Source of the DNA: an uncultured bacterium
GTDB lineage: Bacteria; Bacteroidota; Ignavibacteria; Ignavibacteriales; Melioribacteraceae
Length of the DNA: 33,096 nucleotides
NCBI GenBank assembly: GCA_937936675.1
Contig: CALDDL010000130.1
Coordinates: forward strand, 1-33,096
Direction: 5' to 3'
Each line of letters starts with the position of its first letter. The first letter of the stretch is position 1. The translations under genes were made by a program, and so were the position numbers. The notes beneath the pieces are model-generated. The model saw only the letters and a program-made list of their open reading frames with translations, did not search any database and was not told where the DNA came from. Shown piece after piece: positions 1 through 9,662 of this stretch.

Positions 1-2074
1 TCGCCGGATAAAATAACGATGCACCATATTGAATAAATAATCTTTGATTAGCATCGGTATTATCGCTCGTCCAAAATTCCCCTGCCCTGCTAAGTGAGCC
101 ATAATCCACTCTCCCTCCGCCTGAAGAACAGGACTGCCAAAGAACATTAGGGAATTTTTCTCTTAGCATATCAAAAAGTTTATAATATCCATCAATCTGT
201 CTAACCCAAAATTCACTTTGTCTATCCACCAAAAGATATGGCGAACCGGGTTCGGTTACAGAGCGATTATAATCCCATTTTATATATTCAATTCCTTTGT
301 TCTCGGTAAGAATTTTTTCGAGCTGATTATATATATTTTCTACAACTTCAGGATTAGAAAAATCAAGTATCAGTTGAGTTCTTCCGAGTGTTCGTTCTCT
401 TTCGGGAACTGAGATCACCCAATCGGGATGCGCTTCATAAAGTTCGCTTTTTGGATTAACCATTTCGGCTTCAATCCAAAGCCCGAATTTCAAACCCTTT
501 GATTTAGTATAGTCGATAATTTTCTGCAAACCGCCTTCGAGCTTATCTGTATTAACTACCCAATCTCCCAAACCCGCACGGTCATTATTCCGCGGATATT
601 TTTTTGCGAACCACCCGTCATCAAGTACGAACATCTCTACTCCAATCTCCGCTGCCGCATCTACCATCGTCATAAGTTTCGGATTAGTGAAATCAAAATA
701 AGCCGCCTCCCATGAATTCAAAACTACGGGACGGACTTGATCCGAATTCGGGACAATATATCGGCGAGCAAATCGGTGGAGTATTCGCGATGCCTCTCCC
801 TTCCCTTTATCAGTAATGCTGAAATAAAATCTCGGAGTTGTAAATGTTTTTCCCGGCTCCAATAAATATTCCGTATCGAAATCATTTATTCCCGATGTAA
901 CGGTAAGTTTCTTTGCATTATTTTGATTGAAATTAAGTTTCCAATTTCCGCTCCACGCAATAGAACCGATCAATACTTCTCCCTCGGTTTCCGTTGCGCG
1001 CTTATCGAATGATATCATAAATGATGGACTTGCAAGAGATGAGGTATGACCCACACGTGAATCAAGAGTAGTAGTGCCTACGGGCAGACGATTATCTTCG
1101 GAATGAAACTCATTTCCCCATGCTCCGTATAAACTCGTAAGCCAATATTCATTTTTATTAAAACTGATTTGTGAAGAAGCAAAATTTTGCAGCTTCACCG
1201 GGCTCTCTTCGTTATTGGTTATTTCGGTATATGCTTCAATAATATTTTCATTGAAGTATGCTTTATAGTGGAGCTTCACTTCAAAGGGATATACACCATC
1301 TATCAAAGTGAAAATATATTCGGTAATGTTTTTATCTATCTGCTTAACTTCATGCGATACATAATAAAGATCGGTACTTCTATTGCCATCCGAATGAACT
1401 GCTTTTATCGCGGGATCGGTTATTCCTTTTACTCCATAAGCAGAATATTCAAGAAATTGCGGTTTAAGTCTGTTAAGTTGATCCCCCTCACCGAGAGATG
1501 AACCCAAATAATAAGTATATAATTTTTTGCTTTGATTAATTCCGAGAACAAGATTAAAATCTTTTACGGTAATATTAATCAGGTCTTGAGTGCCGAAGAG
1601 ATCATCCAAATAAATCTTCTTATTATATTGATCGATGAAATATGCCTCCGCCCAATCTGCATGGTCGCTATTCATTCCGTCATCGCCATCGTCAGTTATT
1701 AGCTCAATCGTTTTATTCTTTTCGAGTTTGAGATCGATTACAACCGGCTCCATTGCCCCTCTCATAATCGGAGAGCGATAAAGCTCTTTTCCATTTCCCA
1801 TAACTATAAATCTTGCCGATCCGCTTTTGCCGGTTTCAGAATCGATTCCCACCTCTGCATAAAAACGCCCATAATCTTTCGTCCCTTCTAATTTAATTGT
1901 TGAAGGTGAGTGAGTTCCGAGACCTCTTTCATATTTTTTACTTCCGATTGAAAGAATATTTTTTTCGACCGAACATTTAACTCCAAGCTCACCCCAACCT
2001 TGGTTATTATATACCGATACTTGAGCAAAAGATATCGAGCATACGAATAGAAACGCTGATATAAAGAATTTCAT
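1..2074 (-). CDS. Secreted alpha-galactosidase, GH36 with N-terminal NPCBM domain (3' end outside window)
   Basis: The frame is open from ATG at 2074 to the window edge (691 codons, no stop), so the C-terminus is missing. A signal peptide (MKFFISAFLFVCSISFA) is followed by an NPCBM-like carbohydrate-binding module (about residues 20-170, with the KYERGLGTHSPS signature), a GH36 beta-sandwich, and the catalytic barrel. In the barrel I see LDDGW (about 484), FGLWIEAEMVNP (about 530), KWDYNR with nucleophile Asp601, SCSSGGGR (about 649), and WTSDNTDA with acid/base Asp671. The 70-residue spacing of the two acids equals that of Geobacillus AgaB as I recall it. It should hydrolyse terminal alpha-galactosides outside the cytoplasm. 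AGGG precedes the start. Family call is firm; the exact substrate is not known. Confidence 0.93.
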   Translation of the reverse strand, partial: MKFFISAFLFVCSISFAQVSVYNNQGWGELGVKCSVEKNILSIGSKKYERGLGTHSPSTIKLEGTKDYGRFYAEVGIDSETGKSGSARFIVMGNGKELYRSPIMRGAMEPVVIDLKLEKNKTIELITDDGDDGMNSDHADWAEAYFIDQYNKKIYLDDLFGTQDLINITVKDFNLVLGINQSKKLYTYYLGSSLGEGDQLNRLKPQFLEYSAYGVKGITDPAIKAVHSDGNRSTDLYYVSHEVKQIDKNITEYIFTLIDGVYPFEVKLHYKAYFNENIIEAYTEITNNEESPVKLQNFASSQISFNKNEYWLTSLYGAWGNEFHSEDNRLPVGTTTLDSRVGHTSSLASPSFMISFDKRATETEGEVLIGSIAWSGNWKLNFNQNNAKKLTVTSGINDFDTEYLLEPGKTFTTPRFYFSITDKGKGEASRILHRFARRYIVPNSDQVRPVVLNSWEAAYFDFTNPKLMTMVDAAAEIGVEMFVLDDGWFAKKYPRNNDRAGLGDWVVNTDKLEGGLQKIIDYTKSKGLKFGLWIEAEMVNPKSELYEAHPDWVISVPERERTLGRTQLILDFSNPEVVENIYNQLEKILTENKGIEYIKWDYNRSVTEPGSPYLLVDRQSEFWVRQIDGYYKLFDMLREKFPNVLWQSCSSGGGRVDYGSLSRAGEFWTSDNTDANQRLFIQYGASLFYPA

Positions 2075-2465
2075 AGCAGACCCTGATATAATGAAAAGAT
2101 TATCTTTAAAAATTGAATTATAGGATATTAATGTCAAGTAATTAAATCCTGTTCTCACTTTCATTTTTGATAAAGCCGATTTTTTGAGTTATTTTAGACT
2201 AAAAATTTGGCAGCCATTTGCATTCAAAAGAAAAAATATCACAATTACTCCAAGGTGTTTTTTGGGATTATAATATCGATCCTTAGCCGTTTCTATCTTC
2301 ACCATCGATTCTCAGACGATTTAGATTTTTTCATCAATGACGACCCTGATTTCTAACCGGTTGTCATAATTCGCTGTTTCTTGAGAAAAAAGAGTATTAA
2401 CTTTGGCAGTAAATCAAGTATCTGATTATTTATAAAAAACATTACCAATTTTCCGTGGGGGAAAT
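2075..2465. other. Divergent intergenic region between alpha-galactosidase and M3 peptidase
   Basis: No gene is visible in these 391 bases. They separate two divergent start codons, so both promoters must lie here. A TAnnTTTG element (TAACTTTG, 2398-2405) could be the -7 box for the M3 peptidase, but no TTG sits at the usual distance upstream. For the alpha-galactosidase I see no well-spaced promoter. I see no RNA gene or repeat. Confidence 0.5.
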
Positions 2466-4580
2466 ATGAAAAATACTATATTAATCTTTTTATTAACATT
2501 CTTAAGTGTCCTATTAATGAACCAAACAAACTACGCACAAACTGAAAACCCATTCTTTACTAAATGGACAACTCCATTTGAAGCACCTCCTTTCGATAAA
2601 ATAAAAAACGAGCATTATAAGCCCGCTTATATCGAAGGAATGAAAAAACAGAACGAGGAAATTGCGGCAATTACCGCTAATCCCGATAAACCTACTTTTG
2701 AAAACACATTAGTCGCTCTCGAAAAAAGCGGAAATCTTCTTACAAAAGTAAGTGGCGTTTTTAATAATCTTATGCAGGCAAATGCCGATGAAGAGATGCA
2801 AAAGATTTCGCAGGAACTCTCTCCGCTACTTTCAAAACATTATGACGATATTAATCTTAATGAAAAATTATTTGCACGCATAAAATTCGTTCATGATGCC
2901 CCGGATGCGAAGAATCTTAATCCCGAACAAAAAGTATTGCTTGATAAATATTATAAAGATTTCGTAAAACGCGGTGCAAATTTATCGGAAACTGATAAAG
3001 ATAAACTCCGTAAAATAAATGAAGAGCTGTCTTTATTGACAATTAAGTTCGATGAAAACGACCTTAAAGAAACAAATGCTTTTGAATTGGTTATAGATAA
3101 TGAAGAGGATTTATCGGGACTTCCCGCTTCGGCAATAGCAGCCGCAAAAGAAGCTGCCGAAGGAAAAGGTTATTCGGGCAAATGGCTATTTACACTTCAT
3201 GCGCCGAGCTACCGCGCTTTTATTCGCTATGCAGATAACCGCTCTTTAAGAGAAAAAATTTATAACGCTTCAAAAAATATTGCCAATAACAATAATGAAA
3301 ATGACAATAAAAAAATTGTAGAAAAAATTGTTTCTCTTCGTCTGCAAAAAGCAAATCTGCTCGGTTATAAATCGCTCGCCGATATGACTTTAGAAGATTA
3401 TATGGCAAAAGATTCTAAAACAGTCGATGATTTCCTTATTAAACTTTGGGAGCCGACAGTAAAAAAAGCTAATACCGAAATTGATGCTTTGAAAGAATTA
3501 GCTCGCTCCGAAGGAATGACGAAAAAATTTGAACCGTGGGATTTGGCTTACTATGCTCAAAAACTTAAAGTGGCCAAATACTCACTCGATGATGAAATGG
3601 TAAAGCCTTATTTCAAACTCGATAATGTCCTTGATGGACTTTTTACGGTTGTAAATAAATTATACGGTTTGAAATTCGAAGAGAGAAAAGACATTCCTGC
3701 ATACCATCCTGACGTGAAAGTTATCGAAATCAAAGAAGCGGACGGAAAGCATCTTGGTCTTCTTTATGCAGATTATTTCCCTCGCGAAACTAAGCAGGGC
3801 GGAGCTTGGTGCAACGTAATTCGCGATCAAAATAACATCGATGGTAATTTCGTTTCACCGATAATTATTAATTGCGGAAATTTTTCCAAACCAACATCTG
3901 ATAAACCGGCACTCCTTAGTCTGGGAGAGGTGGAAACAATATTTCATGAGTTTGGACATGGTCTGCATGCTTTATTTACGAATGTTACTTATCCACGCCT
4001 AACCGGCTTTAACGTTGCGTGGGATTTCGTTGAACTTCCCTCTCAAATAATGGAAAACTGGGTTAAAGACCCGACAGTATTAAAAATGTTTGCTAAACAT
4101 TATAAAACAGGCGAAGTAATTCCCGATGATCTATTAGCCAAAATCAAGAAAGCCGATCTTTACAACACAGGAATTCTTCACGTAAGCAGTTATTTATTCC
4201 CTGCGTTAATCGATATGGAATTTCATGCTCGCACTAAGGATACTCCTTTTGACGTAAATGAATTTGATAATGCGATACTGAAAAAATTCCATGTCCCTTA
4301 TGAATTATCATCTCCATATCCGAGCACACAGAACGGACATATATTTACAGGTGGATATGCAGCGGGTTATTATAGTTATATCTGGGCTGCGGTGCTCGAT
4401 GCCGATGCATTCAGTGCATTCAAAGAAAGCGGCGATCTTTTTAATCCAACCCTTTCGGCTTCATTTAGAAAAAATATTCTATCACGAGGTGCGACAGATG
4501 AACCGATGACATTATTTAAAAATTTCAGAGGTCGCGAACCGAAAGTAGAACCGCTGATCGAGCGCAATGGACTGAAGTAA
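2466..4580 (+). CDS. dcp: Secreted M3-family zinc peptidyl-dipeptidase (Dcp-like)
   Basis: This 704-residue protein has a signal peptide (residues 1-25, ending NYAQ) and then the full M3 metallopeptidase fold. The zinc site is FHEFGHGLH, giving His494, Glu495 and His498. The third ligand is Glu523 in VELPSQ. The 29-residue distance from first His to that Glu equals E. coli Dcp (470 to 499). The C-terminal FTGGYAAGYYSY motif forms the substrate-binding loop of the family. Length is normal for Dcp (about 680) plus the signal. Such enzymes remove C-terminal dipeptides from short peptides; here it would act in the periplasm or outside. It is monocistronic, 391 bases from the divergent alpha-galactosidase, with a terminator downstream. 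Oligopeptidase-A-type endopeptidase activity is the alternative. Confidence 0.93.
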   Translation: MKNTILIFLLTFLSVLLMNQTNYAQTENPFFTKWTTPFEAPPFDKIKNEHYKPAYIEGMKKQNEEIAAITANPDKPTFENTLVALEKSGNLLTKVSGVFNNLMQANADEEMQKISQELSPLLSKHYDDINLNEKLFARIKFVHDAPDAKNLNPEQKVLLDKYYKDFVKRGANLSETDKDKLRKINEELSLLTIKFDENDLKETNAFELVIDNEEDLSGLPASAIAAAKEAAEGKGYSGKWLFTLHAPSYRAFIRYADNRSLREKIYNASKNIANNNNENDNKKIVEKIVSLRLQKANLLGYKSLADMTLEDYMAKDSKTVDDFLIKLWEPTVKKANTEIDALKELARSEGMTKKFEPWDLAYYAQKLKVAKYSLDDEMVKPYFKLDNVLDGLFTVVNKLYGLKFEERKDIPAYHPDVKVIEIKEADGKHLGLLYADYFPRETKQGGAWCNVIRDQNNIDGNFVSPIIINCGNFSKPTSDKPALLSLGEVETIFHEFGHGLHALFTNVTYPRLTGFNVAWDFVELPSQIMENWVKDPTVLKMFAKHYKTGEVIPDDLLAKIKKADLYNTGILHVSSYLFPALIDMEFHARTKDTPFDVNEFDNAILKKFHVPYELSSPYPSTQNGHIFTGGYAAGYYSYIWAAVLDADAFSAFKESGDLFNPTLSASFRKNILSRGATDEPMTLFKNFRGREPKVEPLIERNGLK

Positions 4581-4946
4581 GAATTACTTAGAAATTTATG
4601 GATAATGATTTATTGATTGGAAATAGTAAAGAAATATAATAATGTGGGGTCATGTAAAAAGTGTGTCCACAGAAAAAAATATTTTCATGATAGATACAAT
4701 ATTGATTGCAATATTTAATTTGACGTATATCAACCGAGACTGAATATTAAGAAATAAACAAAAAAAAATAAATAATAAAAAACCCCGCCTGAATAGCGGG
4801 GTTTTCTTTTAGTTCTGTTATTGATTTAACTTTTTCAAATAATACAAACAATATATAATAGATGTACACGTCATTTTTTCATTATACTATCAAGTGAAGC
4901 CCTATCTTTTCATGCCAATTTTCTGTTACATATTTTAGATAAGTGC
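4581..4946. other. Convergent intergenic region
   Basis: These 366 bases lie between two convergent genes and hold the bidirectional terminator at 4779-4805. They also hold a stretch at 4644-4670 that resembles an insertion-sequence end (GGGGTCATGTAAAAAGTGTG). I see no coding sequence. Confidence 0.5.
4779..4805. terminator. Bidirectional Rho-independent terminator
   Basis: AAAACCCCGC (4779-4788) and GCGGGGTTTT (4796-4805) form a perfect 10-bp stem with a 7-base loop. On the plus strand it is followed by CTTTT. On the minus strand a T-rich tract follows. It lies between the convergent M3 peptidase and transporter genes, so it can end both transcripts, including the long polysaccharide operon. 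Confidence 0.92.
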
Positions 4947-5978
4947 TTATGCTAAATCTTTATATTTCTTTTCGATCTCTTCTACTTTATTCTTACTATA
5001 ATCCGATACTCCAACCATCAAACCAGCAGTTACAATTACCGCACCCGCTATCTGATATCCTGTAACGTTCTTACCGAATAAAAACATAATAAAAGGAAGA
5101 AGTGCTAAATAGATATTTGTATAAGGCACCCAGAAATGAGCAGCAAATTTTGATAACTTAAAGAATCCGAAACTATATATATAACCCGTTAATCCCGCAA
5201 GCACGACGAATAAAATTGGCAGCCAATTATTAGGAAATATACTGCCCGAGAATAATGAGAAAAATCTATTGCCTTCTTCTGCACCAACAATTTTTCCAAT
5301 AATAGGAATTGAAAATAGTGCAATCGAGATAAAAAGCATTTTCCAGATTTCGCGCCATACTACTAATGCGTTTGGACCTACGTTCGGCAATACTGTCTGA
5401 ACTGTTTTATTATTCAATATCTGCTGTGAGCATAAACAAAGATTAATTATTATAATCCAAATAATTCCCGTAAAATCAAGTACAGCTTTCGGATCATATT
5501 CCTTACCCATCATGACGGGTAAGTGAGGAGTAGCAAGACCAATGATAACAAGTGTTATACCGATCCAATGCTCTTTACGAACTTTTGCATCAAATAAAAA
5601 TTTTCCTAAGAAAGGAAGAAATGCTAAATAAATATTTACATAAGGAGCATAAATATGAGGTGAATAATAACGTGGTAAATAAAAGAAACCGATATTCTCG
5701 ATAACTCCCGTGAATGCGGCGATAACAATCGTAATCATTGAGAGAGCACCGGGCCACAAATATTTTACCGGCTTTCCTTTAATTACTTCCACCGAAACGG
5801 CGATAGCAGCCCAAACAAATTTGGAAACTTCACGCCAGAAAGTCATTACACCCGGGGATACATCCACCGGCTGACCGCCTGTGTATTTGGGCTGATTGCC
5901 CATCCAGTTTAATATATACTGTCCGCCTAAAGCTCCATTAATTATCGAGAGCCAGAGTATTAAAACTAACCATTCCAT
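4947..5978 (-). CDS. DMT/EamA-type ten-helix membrane transporter
   Basis: This 343-residue protein is almost entirely hydrophobic, with about ten membrane helices. The halves are visibly duplicated: FWREVSKFVWA and YVNIYLAFLPF in the first half match VWREIWKMLFI and YTNIYLALLPF in the second. Two homologous five-helix units are the hallmark of the drug/metabolite transporter superfamily. A short charged tail (KNKVEEIEKKYKDLA) ends it. It starts 78 bases after the polysaccharide glycosyltransferase on the same strand and may be the last gene of that operon. In that setting export or flipping of a sugar or lipid-linked intermediate is possible, but the sequence does not give the substrate. Confidence 0.65.
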   Translation of the reverse strand: MEWLVLILWLSIINGALGGQYILNWMGNQPKYTGGQPVDVSPGVMTFWREVSKFVWAAIAVSVEVIKGKPVKYLWPGALSMITIVIAAFTGVIENIGFFYLPRYYSPHIYAPYVNIYLAFLPFLGKFLFDAKVRKEHWIGITLVIIGLATPHLPVMMGKEYDPKAVLDFTGIIWIIIINLCLCSQQILNNKTVQTVLPNVGPNALVVWREIWKMLFISIALFSIPIIGKIVGAEEGNRFFSLFSGSIFPNNWLPILFVVLAGLTGYIYSFGFFKLSKFAAHFWVPYTNIYLALLPFIMFLFGKNVTGYQIAGAVIVTAGLMVGVSDYSKNKVEEIEKKYKDLA

Positions 5979-6056
5979 AGAATACCTATTTTAGAAATTG
6001 AATGATAAAGAAAATAATTAATACAAGGCAAATACATCTGAATTTTTATTCACTTT

Positions 6057-9000
6057 TTATACCAATGCAGCGTTTACTTTTTCGAGCAATTCCGCTGCCT
6101 GAAAATTACTTTCATCATTCTTCACTGCCCATTCTAGCATTACTTTTGCACCTTCTAGCTCATCGGAGGCAATAAATACTTGCCCCAAACCGAAACATGC
6201 TCCTGATGAATTTGGATTTTCATTCAATTCTTTTTCGTATGATTCTTTTGCAGATTCTAAATTACCATTTGCAAATGATAAATTACCAGCAAGATTATAT
6301 AGTTCAGCCAAGGTAATCTCTTCTACTTCATTTGTATAATTTTCTATTGCCGATTTTATTGCTTCTTCGGCAAGGAGCGGTTCATTATCGGAAAGATGTA
6401 TCTTTGTCCGCTCGAAATATTGCATAAATAAATTTTTATTCACAGGATAATACCTCTGATGTGGTTTAACTTCTTTGTTATTAATCCATATCTCATCCGG
6501 AGTTGCTCCCCATTTTTCGATAAAGATTTGTTTGTTGATATTTAGTCTTTCTCTATATGCTTCAATTCCATTCGCCTTAAAACTCTTTGAACCGTAATGA
6601 TGAATAAAAACATCTTTGGCGATTACAGTTTTGTATCCTCCCATTTGAGCGCGAAGACAAAAATCGTCATCCTCATAATTGCCGGGCGAGAATCTCTCAT
6701 CAAGTCCTCCTATTTCATTAATCACTTCTCGCTTAATAAGTGTGCAAAGGAACGCAACACGCGGGAAATTGAATACTTCTCCTTTGTTTTTAATACTGAT
6801 TTCTGCTGCATATTTATGCATCTCTTCTATTGTCTCATACTTTGCATCATTATCTTTTTGTAAGCCGCTTACTTCGTTAGATATCGGTCCGACTATGCCA
6901 ATCTTCGGATCAGATTCTGCTACTTCAATCATTCTCTCAAGCCACCCTGCAGTTACAACAGTATCATTATTCAATATCAAAACATAATCTCCCTTCGATT
7001 GCACAATACCTTGATTGACTGCCTTTGGGAAACCGAGATTCTCTTTATTACAAAAAACATGAACACCCGGAAAATCTTTTTTAATTTTATTTCCCGAATC
7101 ATCTTTAGATGCATTATCTATTACAACTATTTCAAAACTTTCATTCGTGTATTTCAAAAGTGATTTTATACATTTTGAGGTATATTCATATTGATTGAAG
7201 GTGATAATAATGATTGATACTTTTGGAGGATTTGGAAAATTAAGTGCAAATTTTGTACTAAATTTTTTACGACTATCAAAACTAAGAATATAATCTAATC
7301 TTCTTTTCATTAATTCACTTGAATACATACTTGCTATTAATTTCTTACCTGAGATTGAAAATTTCTCCCATAGAGCTTGCTCATTGTATAGTCTTATTGC
7401 TTTTTCTGCGAATTCCTTTGCGTCATCTGAGACAAATGAATGTTCACCATCAATAATATTCATCCCCTCTGCTCCAATGGTTGTTGAAACCATAGGTAAT
7501 CCGTAAGAAAGAGTTTCTCCAACTTTCCCTTTGTTGCCTGCACCAAATCGAAGTGGGACTACAGATACTCTACATTTATCCAAATAAGGTTCTACTTCAG
7601 GTACCCAACCTGTTACAATTATATCTTTTGATTCAAGTGCTTTTATCTTTTCCGTGGGATTATTACCTACAACCATAAATCTGGTTTCCGGTAATTTTAT
7701 TTTGATCAAAGGGAATATTTCTTTTACAAAATATAAAACCGCATCTTCATTTGGATTATGATTAAAATTACCCACGAACACAAAATCTTTTCTCTCTTCA
7801 AATATTGTTTTCGTTTCCTTTGGATCATGGACATCTGTAAGAATTATAATCGATTTATCCGGGCAATATTTTTTTAATTCTAAGCGGTCGTTTTCAGTAA
7901 CAGTTGTAATGCAATCCACTCTATTATAAAGAGCAATTTCTTTTTTCTTATTATATTCAGCAGATTTTTTTAGTTCATTACTTCCGCTCATTTCCGCTTG
8001 TCTTAATTCTCTTAAATAATGAATATCCATCGTATCCACTAATATCGGAACGTCTGGGACTTTACTTCTGATGATATCTACAAAATAATCGGCAATGTGC
8101 CAAAAGGCAATATATATTAGGTCAAAACCTCTTTTTTCGATATCTAAACTTTCAATTAATGGAATTGTTACTTCAGATAAGTGAGGATTATTTCTCATGT
8201 TCCACCATGATTCATAATTGAACCAAATAAATTCCACTCCCTTCATTCTAAAATGAGTTAAATATTTCCGAGCATTTTGATCAGAATATTGTTTCCCCAT
8301 AAGATGAACATAAGTTACTTTATAACCAAGTTCGAGCATTTGCGTTAGTGTATGATAATGTCGCAATGCTCCTGCTGCTCTATCCGGTAATGGAGGAATA
8401 TCATCAATTATCAATATTCTCTTACCTCTATTTCTATCGGTAAAGTAGTACATAAGTTCTGCATCATTCGGATATTGCTTCTCCAATTCCATCTTCCATT
8501 TTTCGATGAATTTTGGACCGTTAATCAATTGATATTTCTTGAATCCCGAATTTAAATCAGTTCCGGCTGTCGCACCTTCAAAATGAGTTACTTTTGAGAA
8601 AGGGGTATAATATACTTTATAACCTAGTTTCCTTATACCAAAACACAAATCAGTATCCTCATAATAAGCAGGGGCATATCTTTCATCAAAGCCACCGAGC
8701 TTTTCGAATAGTTCCTTCTTGACCATTAATGCAGCACCGCTGCAATAATCAACTTCTCTTACATAACTGAATCTAGAATCTAATTGATTCCCGTTTTTTC
8801 CATAGTTCCATCCCAAAGCGTCACTAAAAATCGCTCCACCTGCTTCTTGGAGTTTGCCATCGGGATATATAAGCATAGAACCGACAGCACCTGCTTTTGG
8901 ATAATAATTGAATACACGTAATAAATTTTCTAACCAATTTTCATGTACTTCGGTATCGTTATTAAGAAATACAATATATTCGCCATTAGCATATTTTGAA

Positions 9001-9662
9001 GCTAAATTATTACCACCAACAAAACCAAGATTTGAACTCGATCTGATAAATTTGATTCTATCTCCGTAGCTTTCTAATAAACCCGCAGTATCATCAACTG
9101 ATGCATTATCCACGATAATGACTTCTATATTCTCATAATTGGTATTTTTAAATAATGCAATCAAACAATTTTCAGTAAATTCTAATTTGTTATAACACAA
9201 AATTAAAATTGACACCATGGGTTCTGAATTATTCTGATCATCTTTCATTTTCGGAATTGATAACAATTTCTCGATTTCATCATCATCAAATTGCAGATCG
9301 CAAATCAATTCTTTCATAAAATAGATAAGATGTTCTTTCCCCATATTTTCATTATATGTTTCTTTTAATAATTTCATTGCAGATTGAGGTTTACTGCTCT
9401 TTTCTAAAATTCTCGCTAAAAATATTTTCGAATAATAATCAAATGGATCAATAGATAAGATTTCAATAAAATTGTTTCTTGCTTTACCATATTCTGAATT
9501 ATAAAAATTAATTTTTCCGATATGAGTCAACAATGCTTTTTTAAAATTAATTTCCAGGTTAGGTTTTTCTAATAATTCATTTAAGTATTTTAAAGCTTCT
9601 TCATACCTATTATTATTAAAATACTCTTGAAGCTTCTCTTCTAAATAATTTATTTCATGCAT
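6057..9662 (-). CDS. Multidomain glycosyltransferase: TPR-GT2-GT4-GT2-TPR
   Basis: This 1201-residue protein carries three glycosyltransferase units in one chain. TPR-like helices (about 5-110) lead into a first GT2 domain (about 150-390; VSILILCYNK, LNNDTEV, YYEDTDLC). A GT4 domain follows (about 415-795; RAAGALRHYH, FVGNFNHNPNEDA, VPLRFGAGNKGKVGE). The second GT2 domain (about 815-1060) has VSIIIITFNQ, LNNDTVV and NYEDDDFC. TPR-like repeats resume near 1100 and run to the end. It likely adds several sugars in sequence to a surface polysaccharide at the cytoplasmic face. I prefer ATG at 9662, which overlaps the upstream stop by 8 bases (ATGCATGA), over a start at 9701 lying deep inside the upstream gene. 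Sugar specificities are unknown. Confidence 0.88.
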   Translation of the reverse strand: MHEINYLEEKLQEYFNNNRYEEALKYLNELLEKPNLEINFKKALLTHIGKINFYNSEYGKARNNFIEILSIDPFDYYSKIFLARILEKSSKPQSAMKLLKETYNENMGKEHLIYFMKELICDLQFDDDEIEKLLSIPKMKDDQNNSEPMVSILILCYNKLEFTENCLIALFKNTNYENIEVIIVDNASVDDTAGLLESYGDRIKFIRSSSNLGFVGGNNLASKYANGEYIVFLNNDTEVHENWLENLLRVFNYYPKAGAVGSMLIYPDGKLQEAGGAIFSDALGWNYGKNGNQLDSRFSYVREVDYCSGAALMVKKELFEKLGGFDERYAPAYYEDTDLCFGIRKLGYKVYYTPFSKVTHFEGATAGTDLNSGFKKYQLINGPKFIEKWKMELEKQYPNDAELMYYFTDRNRGKRILIIDDIPPLPDRAAGALRHYHTLTQMLELGYKVTYVHLMGKQYSDQNARKYLTHFRMKGVEFIWFNYESWWNMRNNPHLSEVTIPLIESLDIEKRGFDLIYIAFWHIADYFVDIIRSKVPDVPILVDTMDIHYLRELRQAEMSGSNELKKSAEYNKKKEIALYNRVDCITTVTENDRLELKKYCPDKSIIILTDVHDPKETKTIFEERKDFVFVGNFNHNPNEDAVLYFVKEIFPLIKIKLPETRFMVVGNNPTEKIKALESKDIIVTGWVPEVEPYLDKCRVSVVPLRFGAGNKGKVGETLSYGLPMVSTTIGAEGMNIIDGEHSFVSDDAKEFAEKAIRLYNEQALWEKFSISGKKLIASMYSSELMKRRLDYILSFDSRKKFSTKFALNFPNPPKVSIIIITFNQYEYTSKCIKSLLKYTNESFEIVVIDNASKDDSGNKIKKDFPGVHVFCNKENLGFPKAVNQGIVQSKGDYVLILNNDTVVTAGWLERMIEVAESDPKIGIVGPISNEVSGLQKDNDAKYETIEEMHKYAAEISIKNKGEVFNFPRVAFLCTLIKREVINEIGGLDERFSPGNYEDDDFCLRAQMGGYKTVIAKDVFIHHYGSKSFKANGIEAYRERLNINKQIFIEKWGATPDEIWINNKEVKPHQRYYPVNKNLFMQYFERTKIHLSDNEPLLAEEAIKSAIENYTNEVEEITLAELYNLAGNLSFANGNLESAKESYEKELNENPNSSGACFGLGQVFIASDELEGAKVMLEWAVKNDESNFQAAELLEKVNAALV

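Noticed and set aside
218..1501. Plus-strand open frames at 218-412 and 1187-1501
   Set aside because: They lie antisense to the well-supported alpha-galactosidase frame, which shows conserved catalytic motifs; the plus-strand products show no motif.
2117..2137. TTGACA and TATAAT on the minus strand ahead of the alpha-galactosidase
   Set aside because: Both hexamers are perfect, but only 9 bases separate them, far too few for a sigma70 promoter.
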